Assembly: GCF_900091525.1 (NCBI RefSeq)
Contig: NZ_FMCU01000008.1
Coordinates: 186,001 to 250,000, forward strand
Source of the DNA: Micromonospora matsumotoense
Lineage (GTDB): Bacteria; Actinomycetota; Actinomycetes; Mycobacteriales; Micromonosporaceae
DNA: 64,000 nt
Reading direction: 5' to 3'
This document shows, piece by piece, positions 26,615-35,387 of the stretch. A program made the translations under genes and the position numbers. The notes under the pieces are model-generated. The model was not told the origin of the DNA. It saw only the letters and a program-made list of their open reading frames with translations, and ran no database searches. Numbering within the stretch: position 1 is the stretch's first letter; each line of letters starts with the position of its first letter.

Positions 26615-27541
26615 GTGAACCCGAATTCCAAGCCCGATCTACTCGACGTCACATTGCGTGACGGCGGCTATGTCAACGGGCACAGCTGGGCCACCCACGA
26701 AGCCCAGGCGATCGTCCGGGCCATTGGCGGATCCGGCGTGCCCTATGTGGAGGTCGGATACCTCCGCGACACCGCCGTGCCGCGACGTCCAAGCGCCAGC
26801 TGCCCGCCCGACTACCTCGACGCCCTCGCCGCCCTGACCGACCGTCCGCGACTTGCCGTGATGGTGCGACCGGGCGAGGTGTCCGTCAGCCGTGTTGCTG
26901 ACCTCCCCGGACACGACGTGTCCATGGCGCGCGTGCTCGTCTCCGGCGGTTCCGTGGCCAAGGCCGAGCCCTATGTCGCCGCAGCGCGGGCCGCCGGGCT
27001 GACGGTGGCGATGAACCTGACCCGGGTGAGCGAGCGCACGGAGACCGAGATCGCCCAGGCGACCCGGGCCTGCGCCGATGTCGGCGCTCAGCTCGTGTAC
27101 CTGGCCGACTCCAACGGCAGCCTCGACCCGGAGACCGTCACCGCTCAGGTCGGCGCGGCGGTGGCGGCCACCACGACGCCGATCGGATTCCACCCGCACG
27201 ACAACCTGGGATTGGCGTTCATCAACGCCAAGGCGGCGATCACGGCGGGCGCGACCGCGATCGACGCTTCGATCGCCGGCATCGGCAAGGGCGGCGGGAA
27301 CCTCCGCATGGAGGTGATCGTCGCGCACCTGATCGTCCGGCACGGCGCGGGCCTGCGGCTGGATCCGATCGCCGCCGACCAGACGACCCTCGCGGCGCAG
27401 CTGCGCATGCTGGCCGAAGGCAACACGAAGGCCGTCCTCACCGGCCTGCTCGACCTGAACCTCGACGGTGCCGCCGAGTTCTACGACATGGTCGCCGCCA
27501 ACGGGTACGACGCGACCATCCTGACCATGTCCGGTCGGTGA
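26615..27541 (+). CDS. HMGL-like (DRE-TIM) aldolase/condensing enzyme
   Basis: A 308-aa TIM-barrel metalloenzyme, GTG 26615 behind GCGGGAGCC. The DRE-TIM signature LLDVTLRDGGY is at residues 9-19, with catalytic Arg15 and metal ligand Asp16. The other metal ligands are His193 and His195 in GFHPHDNLG. This places it with 4-hydroxy-2-oxoacid aldolases and HMG-CoA-lyase-like condensing enzymes. At about 300 aa it lacks the C-terminal communication domain of bacterial HOA aldolases and the regulatory domain of isopropylmalate synthases. It probably makes or cleaves a C-C bond of a 2-oxo acid, giving a building block for the downstream aminotransferase. It is the first gene of the cluster. Confidence 0.85.
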   Translation: MNPNSKPDLLDVTLRDGGYVNGHSWATHEAQAIVRAIGGSGVPYVEVGYLRDTAVPRRPSASCPPDYLDALAALTDRPRLAVMVRPGEVSVSRVADLPGHDVSMARVLVSGGSVAKAEPYVAAARAAGLTVAMNLTRVSERTETEIAQATRACADVGAQLVYLADSNGSLDPETVTAQVGAAVAATTTPIGFHPHDNLGLAFINAKAAITAGATAIDASIAGIGKGGGNLRMEVIVAHLIVRHGAGLRLDPIAADQTTLAAQLRMLAEGNTKAVLTGLLDLNLDGAAEFYDMVAANGYDATILTMSGR

Positions 27542-27589
27542 CGGCCACCGCCGCGCACCTCCGCATCGCCACAGAGAACGGGAGGACCG

Positions 27590-28342
27590 ATGACCGATTT
27601 CGTAGCCGAGCTCGACCGGATGATCGGCGAGCGAAAGAAGATGACCAGCGCGCTCTACCAGACGATCCTCGCCGGCAAGGCGACCGAGCGCCTGTTGCGG
27701 AACTTCGTGCTGCACCGGTGGCCGATCAAGAGCTTCTGGACCCGCAACATTCTTGGCATCGCGTCCCGGATCGAGGACTATCGGCTGCGGGTGCTGCTGG
27801 TGGAGAACATCTACGAGGAGGAGACCGGCCGGTTGTCGAATTCCGGCCGCCACCTCGATACGTTCGCCGACTTCGGCACGGCGGTCGGGGTGACCGTCGA
27901 GGAGCTTGCGAACCCGCCGATGGCCCCGGAGACCGCCGCGGTCATCGCGCACAACGTCCGGGTCTGCAACGGCGAGGCGCACTTCACCGAAGGGGTGGCG
28001 TCCGTGCTGCTGCTGATGGAGGGTCAGCCGCCGATCGTCAGCGACAGCGGCCACAGCATGCTGTCGGTGATGCGGGACGTCTATGGCCTGCCGGAGCGGG
28101 GTTACGAGTTCTTCGTCCACCACGCCTCGGCGGACCAGGGGGACGACGCGGTCAGCGAACTCGAGGACGAGCACGCCGCTGCGGCCCGGAATCTGCTACG
28201 CCGCTACTGCGACACGCCGCAGCTGCAGGAGAACGCGATCAACGCGCTGGCCAACGCCCTGGAGCTGCGGCACCGCCACTTCGACTTGATCTTCGCGACG
28301 TCGTACGACCCGACGGAGCCCGTGTTCCGTTTTCCCGCGTGA
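27590..28342 (+). CDS. Haem-oxygenase-like (HDO/PqqC/TenA fold) protein
   Basis: A 250-aa all-helical protein with the fold of PqqC, TenA and the non-haem diiron HDO enzymes such as BesC and CADD. Candidate ligand positions are Glu72 and Glu77/78 in VENIYEEETG, His177 and His178 with Asp182 in FVHHASADQGD. The usual DxxH end of the last ligand helix reads DQGD (182-185), so one expected metal-binding His is missing. It may bind iron differently or act without metal, like PqqC. HDO enzymes of biosynthetic clusters break C-C or form N-oxygenated bonds of amino acids, which fits its neighbours. Ribosome site GGGAGG; the stop overlaps the aminotransferase start by 4 bases. Confidence 0.8.
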   Translation: MTDFVAELDRMIGERKKMTSALYQTILAGKATERLLRNFVLHRWPIKSFWTRNILGIASRIEDYRLRVLLVENIYEEETGRLSNSGRHLDTFADFGTAVGVTVEELANPPMAPETAAVIAHNVRVCNGEAHFTEGVASVLLLMEGQPPIVSDSGHSMLSVMRDVYGLPERGYEFFVHHASADQGDDAVSELEDEHAAAARNLLRRYCDTPQLQENAINALANALELRHRHFDLIFATSYDPTEPVFRFPA

Positions 28343-29292
28343 GCGGGGCGTCCGCCGACGGCCGGACCGGCGCGGTCTGGCCGTTGGCGCACCACCGGGG
28401 AGCGCTGGTGCCGAAGGAGGCGGCGACGCTGCCGATGGGCAGCCTCGCCCTCCGGTACGGGATCTCGGTGTTCGAGGGGGTCCGGCTCTACCACCAGGAC
28501 GCCGGCGGGGTCGTCCCGTGGCTGCTGGACCCGCACCTCGACCGGTTGCGCAACTCCTGCCGCATCATGGGGCTGGACGAGTCCTGCTGCGCCTCGGTGC
28601 CGGCGATCATCGACGAGCTGGTGGCCGCGCAGGGGATCGACGCGGACGGGTACGTGCGGATCGCGGTCAGCGCGGCCAACGTCGGCGGCATCGACGAGGC
28701 GGCCGAGTCCGCGCTGACCGTCACCGTCGCCCCCGCCGGGCGCAAGCGCTGGCTGGCGCACGGTGAGGGCATCCGGCTGGCCGTCAGCTCGTGGCAACGG
28801 CCCTCGGACGCGGTGTTTCCGTCGACGGCGAAGAACATCTCGGCGTACGCCGGTCCGCGCCTCGCCCTGGCCGAGGCCAGGCAGGCGGGCTTCGACTCGT
28901 GCGTGCTACGGACGGCCGAGGGCCTGATCAGCGAGGCGCCCACCGCCACCGTGGTGCTGGTCGAGGACGGCCGGGTGGTCACCCCCCGGCTCGACGACCA
29001 CGTGCTGCCCGGCGTGACCAGGTCCTGGGTGCTGGCCACCGCGCGGGCGCTCGGTCACGACGCGATCGAGGACGCCGTGACCGAGGACCGGCTCCGCGCG
29101 GCCGACGAGGTCGTGCTGTGTGGCACCGGCCTGGAGTTCGGCCCGGTCCGCACGGTGGCTGACCGGGCACTGCCAGGGTGGCCGGTCTGTCCGGTGACCA
29201 CCGAACTGGTGGACGCCTACTTCGACCAGGCGCGGGGGCGCACCGCGCCCACCAGGCTGGACTGGGCGCTCATCGCCAGGGGCGCGCGTTGA
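28339..29292 (+). CDS. Class IV aminotransferase (BCAT-like)
   Basis: A 317-aa PLP fold-type IV aminotransferase. The GTG start at 28339 lies inside the preceding stop (GTGA), so the longer open frame is rejected. Typical motifs: LRYGISVFEGVRLY (residues about 38-51), the PLP lysine as Lys165 in STAKNISAY, and the cofactor-binding glutamate region RTAEGLISEAPTATVVLVED. The family converts 2-oxo acids into L- or D-amino acids, or acts as aminodeoxychorismate lyase. Here it probably aminates the 2-oxo acid made by the HMGL-like and RraA-like enzymes to give a nonproteinogenic amino acid. Confidence 0.9.
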   Translation: MSGASADGRTGAVWPLAHHRGALVPKEAATLPMGSLALRYGISVFEGVRLYHQDAGGVVPWLLDPHLDRLRNSCRIMGLDESCCASVPAIIDELVAAQGIDADGYVRIAVSAANVGGIDEAAESALTVTVAPAGRKRWLAHGEGIRLAVSSWQRPSDAVFPSTAKNISAYAGPRLALAEARQAGFDSCVLRTAEGLISEAPTATVVLVEDGRVVTPRLDDHVLPGVTRSWVLATARALGHDAIEDAVTEDRLRAADEVVLCGTGLEFGPVRTVADRALPGWPVCPVTTELVDAYFDQARGRTAPTRLDWALIARGAR

Positions 29293-30665
29293 CCGGGACC
29301 GAGCTGATCGACTGGCCGGCGGCGCTCGTCGTCGCCCACGCTGCGGTGTCCCGGGCGGCGGAGACCGAGCGGGCGGTCGGCGCCGCGCTGGCGGCCGGCC
29401 CGGTGTTCCGGAACCGCGACTTCCCGCTGTCCCCGGTTCCGGTGCTGGTCCGCAGCGAGCCGGCCGAACGGCTGGCGCCGCTGCTCGCCCGGTACGTGGC
29501 GCTGCTCGGCCGGGTCGGGGCGTTGTACCGCGCCCGGGCCGACGTCCGGGCGTTCTACGCGCTCGACCCGGCCGCGGACCGCCTGATCGCCGCCGACCGG
29601 GCGCTCGGCGACGCGCCCTGGGTGTGCCGGCTCGACGGCTACCTGGAGGCGGGCACGGAACGGCTGCGGGTGCTGGAGAACAACGCGGACTCGCCGGCGG
29701 GCACGCTCTTCACCGCCCGGATCAACGCGACCGTCGCGACGGTCGTCCGGGACCTGTCCGCCCGCGAGACCCCCCTGGCCGGGCTGACCTACACAGGCGA
29801 GGACCGATTCCTCGATAGTCTGCGCGCCGCAGGCCGGTCGGCGGCGGCGCGCGAGCCCGGCCGGTGCGCGGACCCGCGCCGGATCGCCGTCCTGCAACCC
29901 GTTGACGCCCCCAACCGGGAGAGCGTGGAGCTGGTCGCGCGGATGCGGTCCGTGGGGGTCGACGCGTTCCTCGCCGATCCGGGCTCCGTGGAGGTCGACG
30001 GCGACCGGGTCCGGTTCGCCGGCCGGCCGGCCGACCTGTGCTGGAACAAGGTCAACACGGTGTCGTGGCTGCGCCTCTGCGCCGAACCGGGGTTCGTCGC
30101 CCGGTGGGAGCGGGCCGTCCGGGACACCTCGATGGTGCACGTGAACCCGTTCGGGGCCCGGTACGTGGCAGAGAACAAGCTGACCCTGGCGTTCGTCCAG
30201 CAGCCGGAGTTCGCGGACCTGTTCACCGCGGACGAGCGGGCCCTAGTCGCCGGCCTGCTTCCGTGGACGCGCAAGGTCACCCCGGAGGCGGTGGACGACG
30301 ACGGTGCCCCGCTGGCCGACCGGCTGCTGGCCGACCCGCGCGGGTTCGTGCTCAAGGAGGCCTACGACATCCGGGGCGACGGCGTCACCATCGGCCACGA
30401 CTGCCCGCCGGGCCGCTGGCAGGAGGCGGTGGCCGCCGCGCTGCGGGACGGTCACGTCGTCCAACGCCGGGTGGTGCCGACCAGCTATCCGGTGGTGGTG
30501 CCCGGCGTGGGCCGGGTGTGCGCCCTGCCCATCAGCCTGGACACCTACCTGCTGGGTGGCCAGGTCGCCGGTTTCGGCGCGAAAGCCAGCCGCAACTCCA
30601 AAATCAACATCTTCCAGGGAGGCCAGAAATTGGCGGTGCACGTCGTCTCAGGCGGGGCTCGATGA
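29289..30665 (+). CDS. Circularly permuted ATP-grasp ligase, copy 1
   Basis: A 458-aa ligase beginning with a rare TTG (29289) that overlaps the aminotransferase stop as TTGA. Motifs of the circularly permuted type-2 ATP-grasp/glutathionylspermidine-synthase-like group are visible: RLDGYLEAGTERLRVLENNA, then ENKLTLAFVQQPE, the ATP-binding FVLKEAYDIRGDGVTIG and HVVQRRVVPTSYP. Such enzymes activate a carboxylate with ATP and join it to an amine. Together with copy 2 at 33919 and the classical ATP-grasp at 35388, the cluster has three candidate amide-bond-forming enzymes. It overlaps the next gene by 4 bases. Confidence 0.8.
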   Translation: MTGTELIDWPAALVVAHAAVSRAAETERAVGAALAAGPVFRNRDFPLSPVPVLVRSEPAERLAPLLARYVALLGRVGALYRARADVRAFYALDPAADRLIAADRALGDAPWVCRLDGYLEAGTERLRVLENNADSPAGTLFTARINATVATVVRDLSARETPLAGLTYTGEDRFLDSLRAAGRSAAAREPGRCADPRRIAVLQPVDAPNRESVELVARMRSVGVDAFLADPGSVEVDGDRVRFAGRPADLCWNKVNTVSWLRLCAEPGFVARWERAVRDTSMVHVNPFGARYVAENKLTLAFVQQPEFADLFTADERALVAGLLPWTRKVTPEAVDDDGAPLADRLLADPRGFVLKEAYDIRGDGVTIGHDCPPGRWQEAVAAALRDGHVVQRRVVPTSYPVVVPGVGRVCALPISLDTYLLGGQVAGFGAKASRNSKINIFQGGQKLAVHVVSGGAR

Positions 30666-31339
30666 ACGCCCCCAGCGCGGTGCTGGCCCGACACGGCACG
30701 GCTGCGGTCAGCGACGCGCTCGACCTGGCCGGCACGCCGGGCGGCCTCTGGGGCCTCTCGCGCCAGTCCGGCGCGGGAATGGTCGTCGGCCCGGCCTTCA
30801 CGGTGCGGTTCGAGGCGGTCGACCCGGGTGTGCGGGCTCCGGCGGCGGATTTCATTGACGACGTGCCACCCGGCTCGGTCGTGGTGATCGCCAACGAGGG
30901 CCGGCACTGCACGGTGTGGGGCGACATCCTCGCGGAGGTCGCCGTGGCCCGGCAACTCGCCGGCACGGTCGTCGACGGCTACTGCCGCGACCTTGACGGC
31001 ATCCGCGAGCTGGGCTACCCGGTGTGGGCTCGGGGCGCCTTCATGCGCTCGGGCAAGAATCGGGTACGCATGGCCGCCGTCCAGGAACCAGTGACCGTCG
31101 GTGCCGACGGCGACCAGCTCACCGTACGCCCCGGCGACCTGGTCGCCGCCGACGGCAGCGGGATCGTCATCGTCCCCGCCGATCTGGTGGACGAGGTGGT
31201 CGAGACCGTGACGCGGGTGGCGGCGATGGAGCAGCAGGTGCTCGCGGACGTCCGGACGGGCACGCCACTGCGTACGGCACGCGTCACCCACGGCTACAAC
31301 GACATCGCGCGCCGGCTCACCGTGGGCGGTTCGCCGTGA
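30662..31339 (+). CDS. RraA-family protein (HMG/CHA aldolase-like)
   Basis: A 225-aa member of the RraA/MenG fold, ATG 30662. The family core is GTVVDGYCRDLDGIRELGYP followed by VWARG. The Arg-Asp pair here is the metal/substrate site of 4-hydroxy-4-methyl-2-oxoglutarate aldolases. The upstream nucleotide-like loop GDILAEVAVARQLAGT is also present. In aldolase members it cleaves or forms a C-C bond next to a 2-oxo acid; RraA proper binds RNase E. The catalytic residues and the biosynthetic neighbours favour an aldolase or oxaloacetate-decarboxylase-like role. It overlaps the ligase gene on one side and a 57-aa ORF on the other. Confidence 0.85.
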   Translation: MNAPSAVLARHGTAAVSDALDLAGTPGGLWGLSRQSGAGMVVGPAFTVRFEAVDPGVRAPAADFIDDVPPGSVVVIANEGRHCTVWGDILAEVAVARQLAGTVVDGYCRDLDGIRELGYPVWARGAFMRSGKNRVRMAAVQEPVTVGADGDQLTVRPGDLVAADGSGIVIVPADLVDEVVETVTRVAAMEQQVLADVRTGTPLRTARVTHGYNDIARRLTVGGSP

Positions 31340-31509
31340 CCGGCCTGACCGACCTGCTACGCACCCGCCGCAGCGGGGAGAAGCTGCTCGGCTGGCTCTC
31401 CGTGGGCCGGCCCGACCCCCGGGCGGCCCGGCCCGAACAACCGCCCGTCGACGTCTGGGGGCGCCGGGGCGTACTCGGCTCCGCAGCCGCCGGGTCGGTG
31501 GTGCCGTAA
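31336..31509 (+). CDS. 57-aa ORF within the ATP-grasp cluster
   Basis: A small frame starting GTG at 31336 inside the RraA stop (GTGA) and ending at 31509 on the first base of the MFS start (TAATG). It reads TDLLRTRRSGEKLLGWLSV, then a Pro-rich RPDPRAARPEQPPVDVWG and a small-residue tail LGSAAAGSVVP. Coupling on both sides argues that it is translated. It has no recognised family. With ATP-grasp ligases nearby it could be a peptide substrate or scaffold, or a small accessory protein. There is no direct evidence for either. Confidence 0.5.
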   Translation: MTGLTDLLRTRRSGEKLLGWLSVGRPDPRAARPEQPPVDVWGRRGVLGSAAAGSVVP

Positions 31510-32792
31510 TGAACGTACGCACGCCGGCCGACCCGACCGCCGTGGCGGAGAAGCCACGGCTGGGCCGGGAGTTCGGGAAGTTCTGGACGGCGGCGGCGTG
31601 CTCGGGCGTGGGCGACGGGATCTCGCTGGCCGCCGCCCCGCTGATGGCCAGCAAGCTCACCGACGACCCTCGGCTGATCGCCGGCGTCACCATGGCCCTC
31701 ACGCTGCCCTATGTCGTCTTCGGCATCCCCGCGGGTGTCCTCGTCGACCGGTTCGACCGCCGCCGGTCGATGGCGGTCATCGACTTCGTCCGGTTCGGGG
31801 TGATGGCCGCCTTCACCGTGACCGTCCTACTCGGACAGACCTACCTCGCCGTGCTCTACCTGTGCTTCTTCCTGGTCGGCACGGGCGAGACGTACTTCCG
31901 CAACGCCTCGCAGGCCCTGGTTCCCTCGATCGTGGCCCGGGATGGGCTGATGCACGCCAACGGCCGGCTGGTGGCGACCCAGAGCGCCACCACCCAGTTC
32001 GTCGGCCCGCTGGCCGGGGCCGCGCTGTTCACGTTGACCCCGGTGCTGCCCTTCGGGGTCGACGCGCTCACCTTCCTGGTGTCGGCCCTGCTGTTGAGCC
32101 GGTTGCGGTTGACCGTCCGGCAGGAGTTCATCGACACCGCCGGGGCCGAATCCGGCGCGGCCCGCCGGCTGCTCGCCGACATGACCACCGGGGCGCGGTG
32201 GCTGTGGCGGCACCGCCTGCTGCGCGACCTCGCCATGATGGCGGGCGCGCTGAACTTCGTCTCGGCCGGCGCGATGGCCGTGCTGGTGGTCTACGCTCAC
32301 CGGAGCCTCGGGCTCAGCGACCTCGGGTACGGCCTGCTGCTGGCCGCCGAGGCCGCCGGTGCGGTGCTCGCCGCCCCGGTGGCTCCCGTGCTGGTCCGCC
32401 GGATCGGGCGGGATCACGCCCTGGTGATCGTCGCGGCGACGCACACGGCAGCCAGCCTGACGCTGTGGCTGGCGCCGACCTGGCCGATGGCGGTCCTCGC
32501 GTTCTTCGTCGCCGCCTGTGGCTCGGTCACCTGGGACGTCGTGGTGGTCGCCCTGCGGCAGACCCTGATCCCGGACGGGCTCCAGGGGCGGGTCAACAGC
32601 GTCTACCGGCTGGTCGCCTGGGGGGCGATCCCGTTGGGCGCGGCGGCGGCGGGGATGATCTCGCACCGCTTCGGCCCTCCGGCGGTGTACGGGTTCGGTG
32701 CCGTCCTGATGGTCCTGATCATGCTCCGGATGCTGGTCGGCGCGCGACGCCAGTGGATCACCCGAGCCCTCGCGACGGAGGCGGCCCGATGA
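31509..32792 (+). CDS. MFS transporter (drug/siderophore-exporter type)
   Basis: A 427-aa, 12-helix major-facilitator protein of the EntS/MFS_3 type. The loop between helices 2 and 3 carries the family signature GVLVDRFDRRRSMAVIDFVR, and the helix-5 approach reads IVARDGLMHANGRLVATQS. The start codon overlaps the stop of the 57-aa ORF by one base, and the M20 gene start overlaps its stop. It probably exports the product of the cluster and may provide self-protection. Confidence 0.92.
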   Translation: MNVRTPADPTAVAEKPRLGREFGKFWTAAACSGVGDGISLAAAPLMASKLTDDPRLIAGVTMALTLPYVVFGIPAGVLVDRFDRRRSMAVIDFVRFGVMAAFTVTVLLGQTYLAVLYLCFFLVGTGETYFRNASQALVPSIVARDGLMHANGRLVATQSATTQFVGPLAGAALFTLTPVLPFGVDALTFLVSALLLSRLRLTVRQEFIDTAGAESGAARRLLADMTTGARWLWRHRLLRDLAMMAGALNFVSAGAMAVLVVYAHRSLGLSDLGYGLLLAAEAAGAVLAAPVAPVLVRRIGRDHALVIVAATHTAASLTLWLAPTWPMAVLAFFVAACGSVTWDVVVVALRQTLIPDGLQGRVNSVYRLVAWGAIPLGAAAAGMISHRFGPPAVYGFGAVLMVLIMLRMLVGARRQWITRALATEAAR

Positions 32793-33892
32793 GCGGATCC
32801 ACGCTGTCGCGGGTCGGCCGCGCCGACACGGTCCTCGACCTCACGGCCGCGCTGGTCGCAGTCGGGTCGGTCAGCCGCGACGAAGCCACGCTGGCCGACC
32901 TGGTCGAGACCCGGCTCACCGAACGGGCGCCCGGGCTGCATGTCACCCGGGTGGGCAACAACGTGGTGGCCCGTACCGAGCACCGCCGGCCCACCCGGAT
33001 AATGTTCGCCGGGCACCTGGACACCGTGCCCGGCGTGCCGCCCGCCGAACCTGTGGTCCGGGGCGACGTGGTCGAGGGCCTGGGCGCGGTGGACATGAAG
33101 GGCGGCGTCGCCGTCATGCTGCTGCTGGCCGAACTCGCCCGGGACGCGGCGCACGACCTGACCTTCGCCTTCTACGACAAGGAGGAGATCGGCTCCCACC
33201 AGAGCGGGATGCGGCTGCTCTTCGACGAGCACCGCGAGCTGGTCACCGCCGACGCGGCCGTGTTGTTGGAGCCGACCGACGGCCGGTTGGAGGCCGGCTG
33301 CCAGGGCAACCTGGTGGTCGAGTTCACCTTCACCGGCGCCCGGGCCCACACGGCCCGACCGTGGCAGGGCCGCAACGCGGTGCACCGGGCGACGCCCGCG
33401 TTGGCGCGGTTCGCCGCGTTCGACCCGCCGCCGGTGGCGCTCGACGGCCTGGTCTACCGACAGTCCGCGTCGGTGGTCGCCGTCGCCGGCGGGGTGCAGG
33501 GCAACGTCGTACCGGACCGGTGCACCGTGAAAGTCAACTACCGGCACGCGCCCCACCTGGACACCGGGGCCGCGATCGCCGAACTCACCGCCCTGGCGCC
33601 GGAGGCGGACGAGACGCGCGTCCTGCTCACCTCGCCGCCGGCGGCACCGGCGCTGACCCACCCGGCGTTAAGCGCACTGCGCCGGACCGGCGGGCTCGAA
33701 GTGCACCCGAAGCTCGGCTGGACCGACGTCGGCCGCTTCGCCGCCCACGGCATCCCAGCCGTCAATTTCGGACCCGGCGACTCCGAACTGGCGCACACGC
33801 CGCATGAGGTGGTCAGCCGGGACGCTCTGGAACACTGCCTCGGCGTGCTGCGCCGGTTCGTCGCCACTGAGCATCCGGCCGCACCGAATTGA
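32789..33892 (+). CDS. M20-family deacylase, DapE/ArgE-like
   Basis: A 367-aa zinc aminoacylase/peptidase resembling actinobacterial succinyl-diaminopimelate desuccinylase. The metal-ligand motifs are FAGHLDTVPG, GLGAVDMKGG, YDKEEIG (catalytic Glu and ligand) and the final ELAHTPHEVV. In primary metabolism DapE removes succinyl from LL-DAP. Inside this cluster it more likely removes a protecting acyl or an amino-acid cap from an intermediate, possibly after export. A second, housekeeping dapE elsewhere in the genome would support this. It overlaps the MFS stop by 4 bases. Confidence 0.85.
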   Translation: MSGSTLSRVGRADTVLDLTAALVAVGSVSRDEATLADLVETRLTERAPGLHVTRVGNNVVARTEHRRPTRIMFAGHLDTVPGVPPAEPVVRGDVVEGLGAVDMKGGVAVMLLLAELARDAAHDLTFAFYDKEEIGSHQSGMRLLFDEHRELVTADAAVLLEPTDGRLEAGCQGNLVVEFTFTGARAHTARPWQGRNAVHRATPALARFAAFDPPPVALDGLVYRQSASVVAVAGGVQGNVVPDRCTVKVNYRHAPHLDTGAAIAELTALAPEADETRVLLTSPPAAPALTHPALSALRRTGGLEVHPKLGWTDVGRFAAHGIPAVNFGPGDSELAHTPHEVVSRDALEHCLGVLRRFVATEHPAAPN

Positions 33893-33918
33893 CGCTTCAC
33901 GACGGGAGAAACCCGACC

Positions 33919-35313
33919 ATGCCCACCCACGCAGCCGTCCCGGCCGGCCGTGCCCTCACCGTCGGCTACCTCGAACACCTCGCCCGCCTGGGCGTCGACC
34001 CGGCCGAGCTGACCGCGCGGGCGGTCGAGTCATCGCGGCTCGCGGTGGCCTACCGGGGCAGGTTCCTGCCGTCCCCGGTCTTCCTGGAGCCGGGCGAGAG
34101 CACCCGGCTGGGTGAGGACCTGCTCCTCGCCCACCAACTGCTCGCCGACCTGCCGGACCGCATGTTCGACGGCGACCGGGCCGCGTTCGGCCGCGCCCTC
34201 GGGCTTGCCGAGCCGCAGATCGACCTGGTCCGGCGGGCACCCACCGGACCGTTGACCGCGCTGGCCCGCGCCGACCTGTACCGGACGACGGAGGGGTTCA
34301 AGCTGCTGGAGCTGAACATCACCTCGGCGCTGGGCGGCTTCGAGAACGCCGACATCAACCGGGCGATGCTGGCCCACCCCGCGCTGAGCGACTACGTGGC
34401 CGCGCGCGGGCTGACCTACCACGACACGTTCCGGGCCATCGCCGACACCATGCGGCACGAGCTGGGCGACCGGGCGGCCGGGCGGCGGCCGGTGATCGCC
34501 CTGGCGGACTGGCCGGAGAGCTTCACCTCCTACGAGCCCCGGCTGCACGTCATGGCCGGGCTCTTCGACGAGCTGGGCGTCGACGCGATCCCGTGCCACG
34601 TCGGCCAGTTCGTGGAGTCCGACGGGTTCCTGACCGTGCACGGCCGGGCAGTGGACCTGGTCTTCCGGTTCTTCCTCCTCGAGGAGATCGTCACCCGGCA
34701 GGACCTCGCGCTGGTGGAGCCGGTGATGTCCGCCGTCGAACGGGGCACCGTCGTGCTGTTCTCCCGGATCGACGTCGAGCTGTACGGCAACAAGGGCGCG
34801 CTGGCGATGCTCTCCGACGACCGCAACGCTGGCCTGTTCACCGGCGCGGAACAGGACTTCCTCCGACGGCTGCTGCCCTGGACCAGGTACGTCCGCGCCC
34901 GGGCGACGGATCCGCAGGGCGAGGTCGTGGACCTGATGGCCTACGCGACGGCGCACCAGCGGGACCTCATCCTCAAGCCGATCATGTTGCACGGCGGCTC
35001 CGGGATCGTCCCCGGTTGGCGGGTCGACGCGGCCGAGTGGGCGGCCCGGCTGGCGGCGGTGCTGGACGGCCCCTGGGTCCTCCAACAGCGGGTCCGTCCC
35101 GCGCCGGAGCCCTTCCCGGTCGCCGGCGGCGACGGCCGCCACGACCTCTACCTGAACTGGGGCGCGTTCGTCGCCGACCCGAAAGCGGCCGGCGGCGGTG
35201 GCTACGCCGGCTGCATCGTCCGGGGCACGGTGGACGCCGAGGTCGGCGTGGTCAGCATGGGTGCCGGCGCGCTCGTGGGGTGCTGCTTCCACCCCGAAGG
35301 AGCGGGCGGGTGA
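33919..35313 (+). CDS. Circularly permuted ATP-grasp ligase, copy 2
   Basis: A 464-aa relative of the ligase at 29289. ATG 33919 has a clear ribosome site (ACGGGAGAAACC) and is preferred to the TTG at 33889. Motifs: EGFKLLELNITSALGGFENA, GNKGALAMLSDDRNAG, the nucleotide-binding ILKPIMLHGGSGIVPG and WVLQQRVRP. It probably forms a second amide bond with different amine or acid specificity. It is followed after 74 bp by the classical ATP-grasp gene. Confidence 0.75.
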   Translation: MPTHAAVPAGRALTVGYLEHLARLGVDPAELTARAVESSRLAVAYRGRFLPSPVFLEPGESTRLGEDLLLAHQLLADLPDRMFDGDRAAFGRALGLAEPQIDLVRRAPTGPLTALARADLYRTTEGFKLLELNITSALGGFENADINRAMLAHPALSDYVAARGLTYHDTFRAIADTMRHELGDRAAGRRPVIALADWPESFTSYEPRLHVMAGLFDELGVDAIPCHVGQFVESDGFLTVHGRAVDLVFRFFLLEEIVTRQDLALVEPVMSAVERGTVVLFSRIDVELYGNKGALAMLSDDRNAGLFTGAEQDFLRRLLPWTRYVRARATDPQGEVVDLMAYATAHQRDLILKPIMLHGGSGIVPGWRVDAAEWAARLAAVLDGPWVLQQRVRPAPEPFPVAGGDGRHDLYLNWGAFVADPKAAGGGGYAGCIVRGTVDAEVGVVSMGAGALVGCCFHPEGAGG

Positions 35314-35387
35314 CCGGGCGGAATCGGCGGGACGTCGACCAGGCGCGCCGACGACGGGGCAGCTGAGCGAGCGGAACGGGGGACGGC

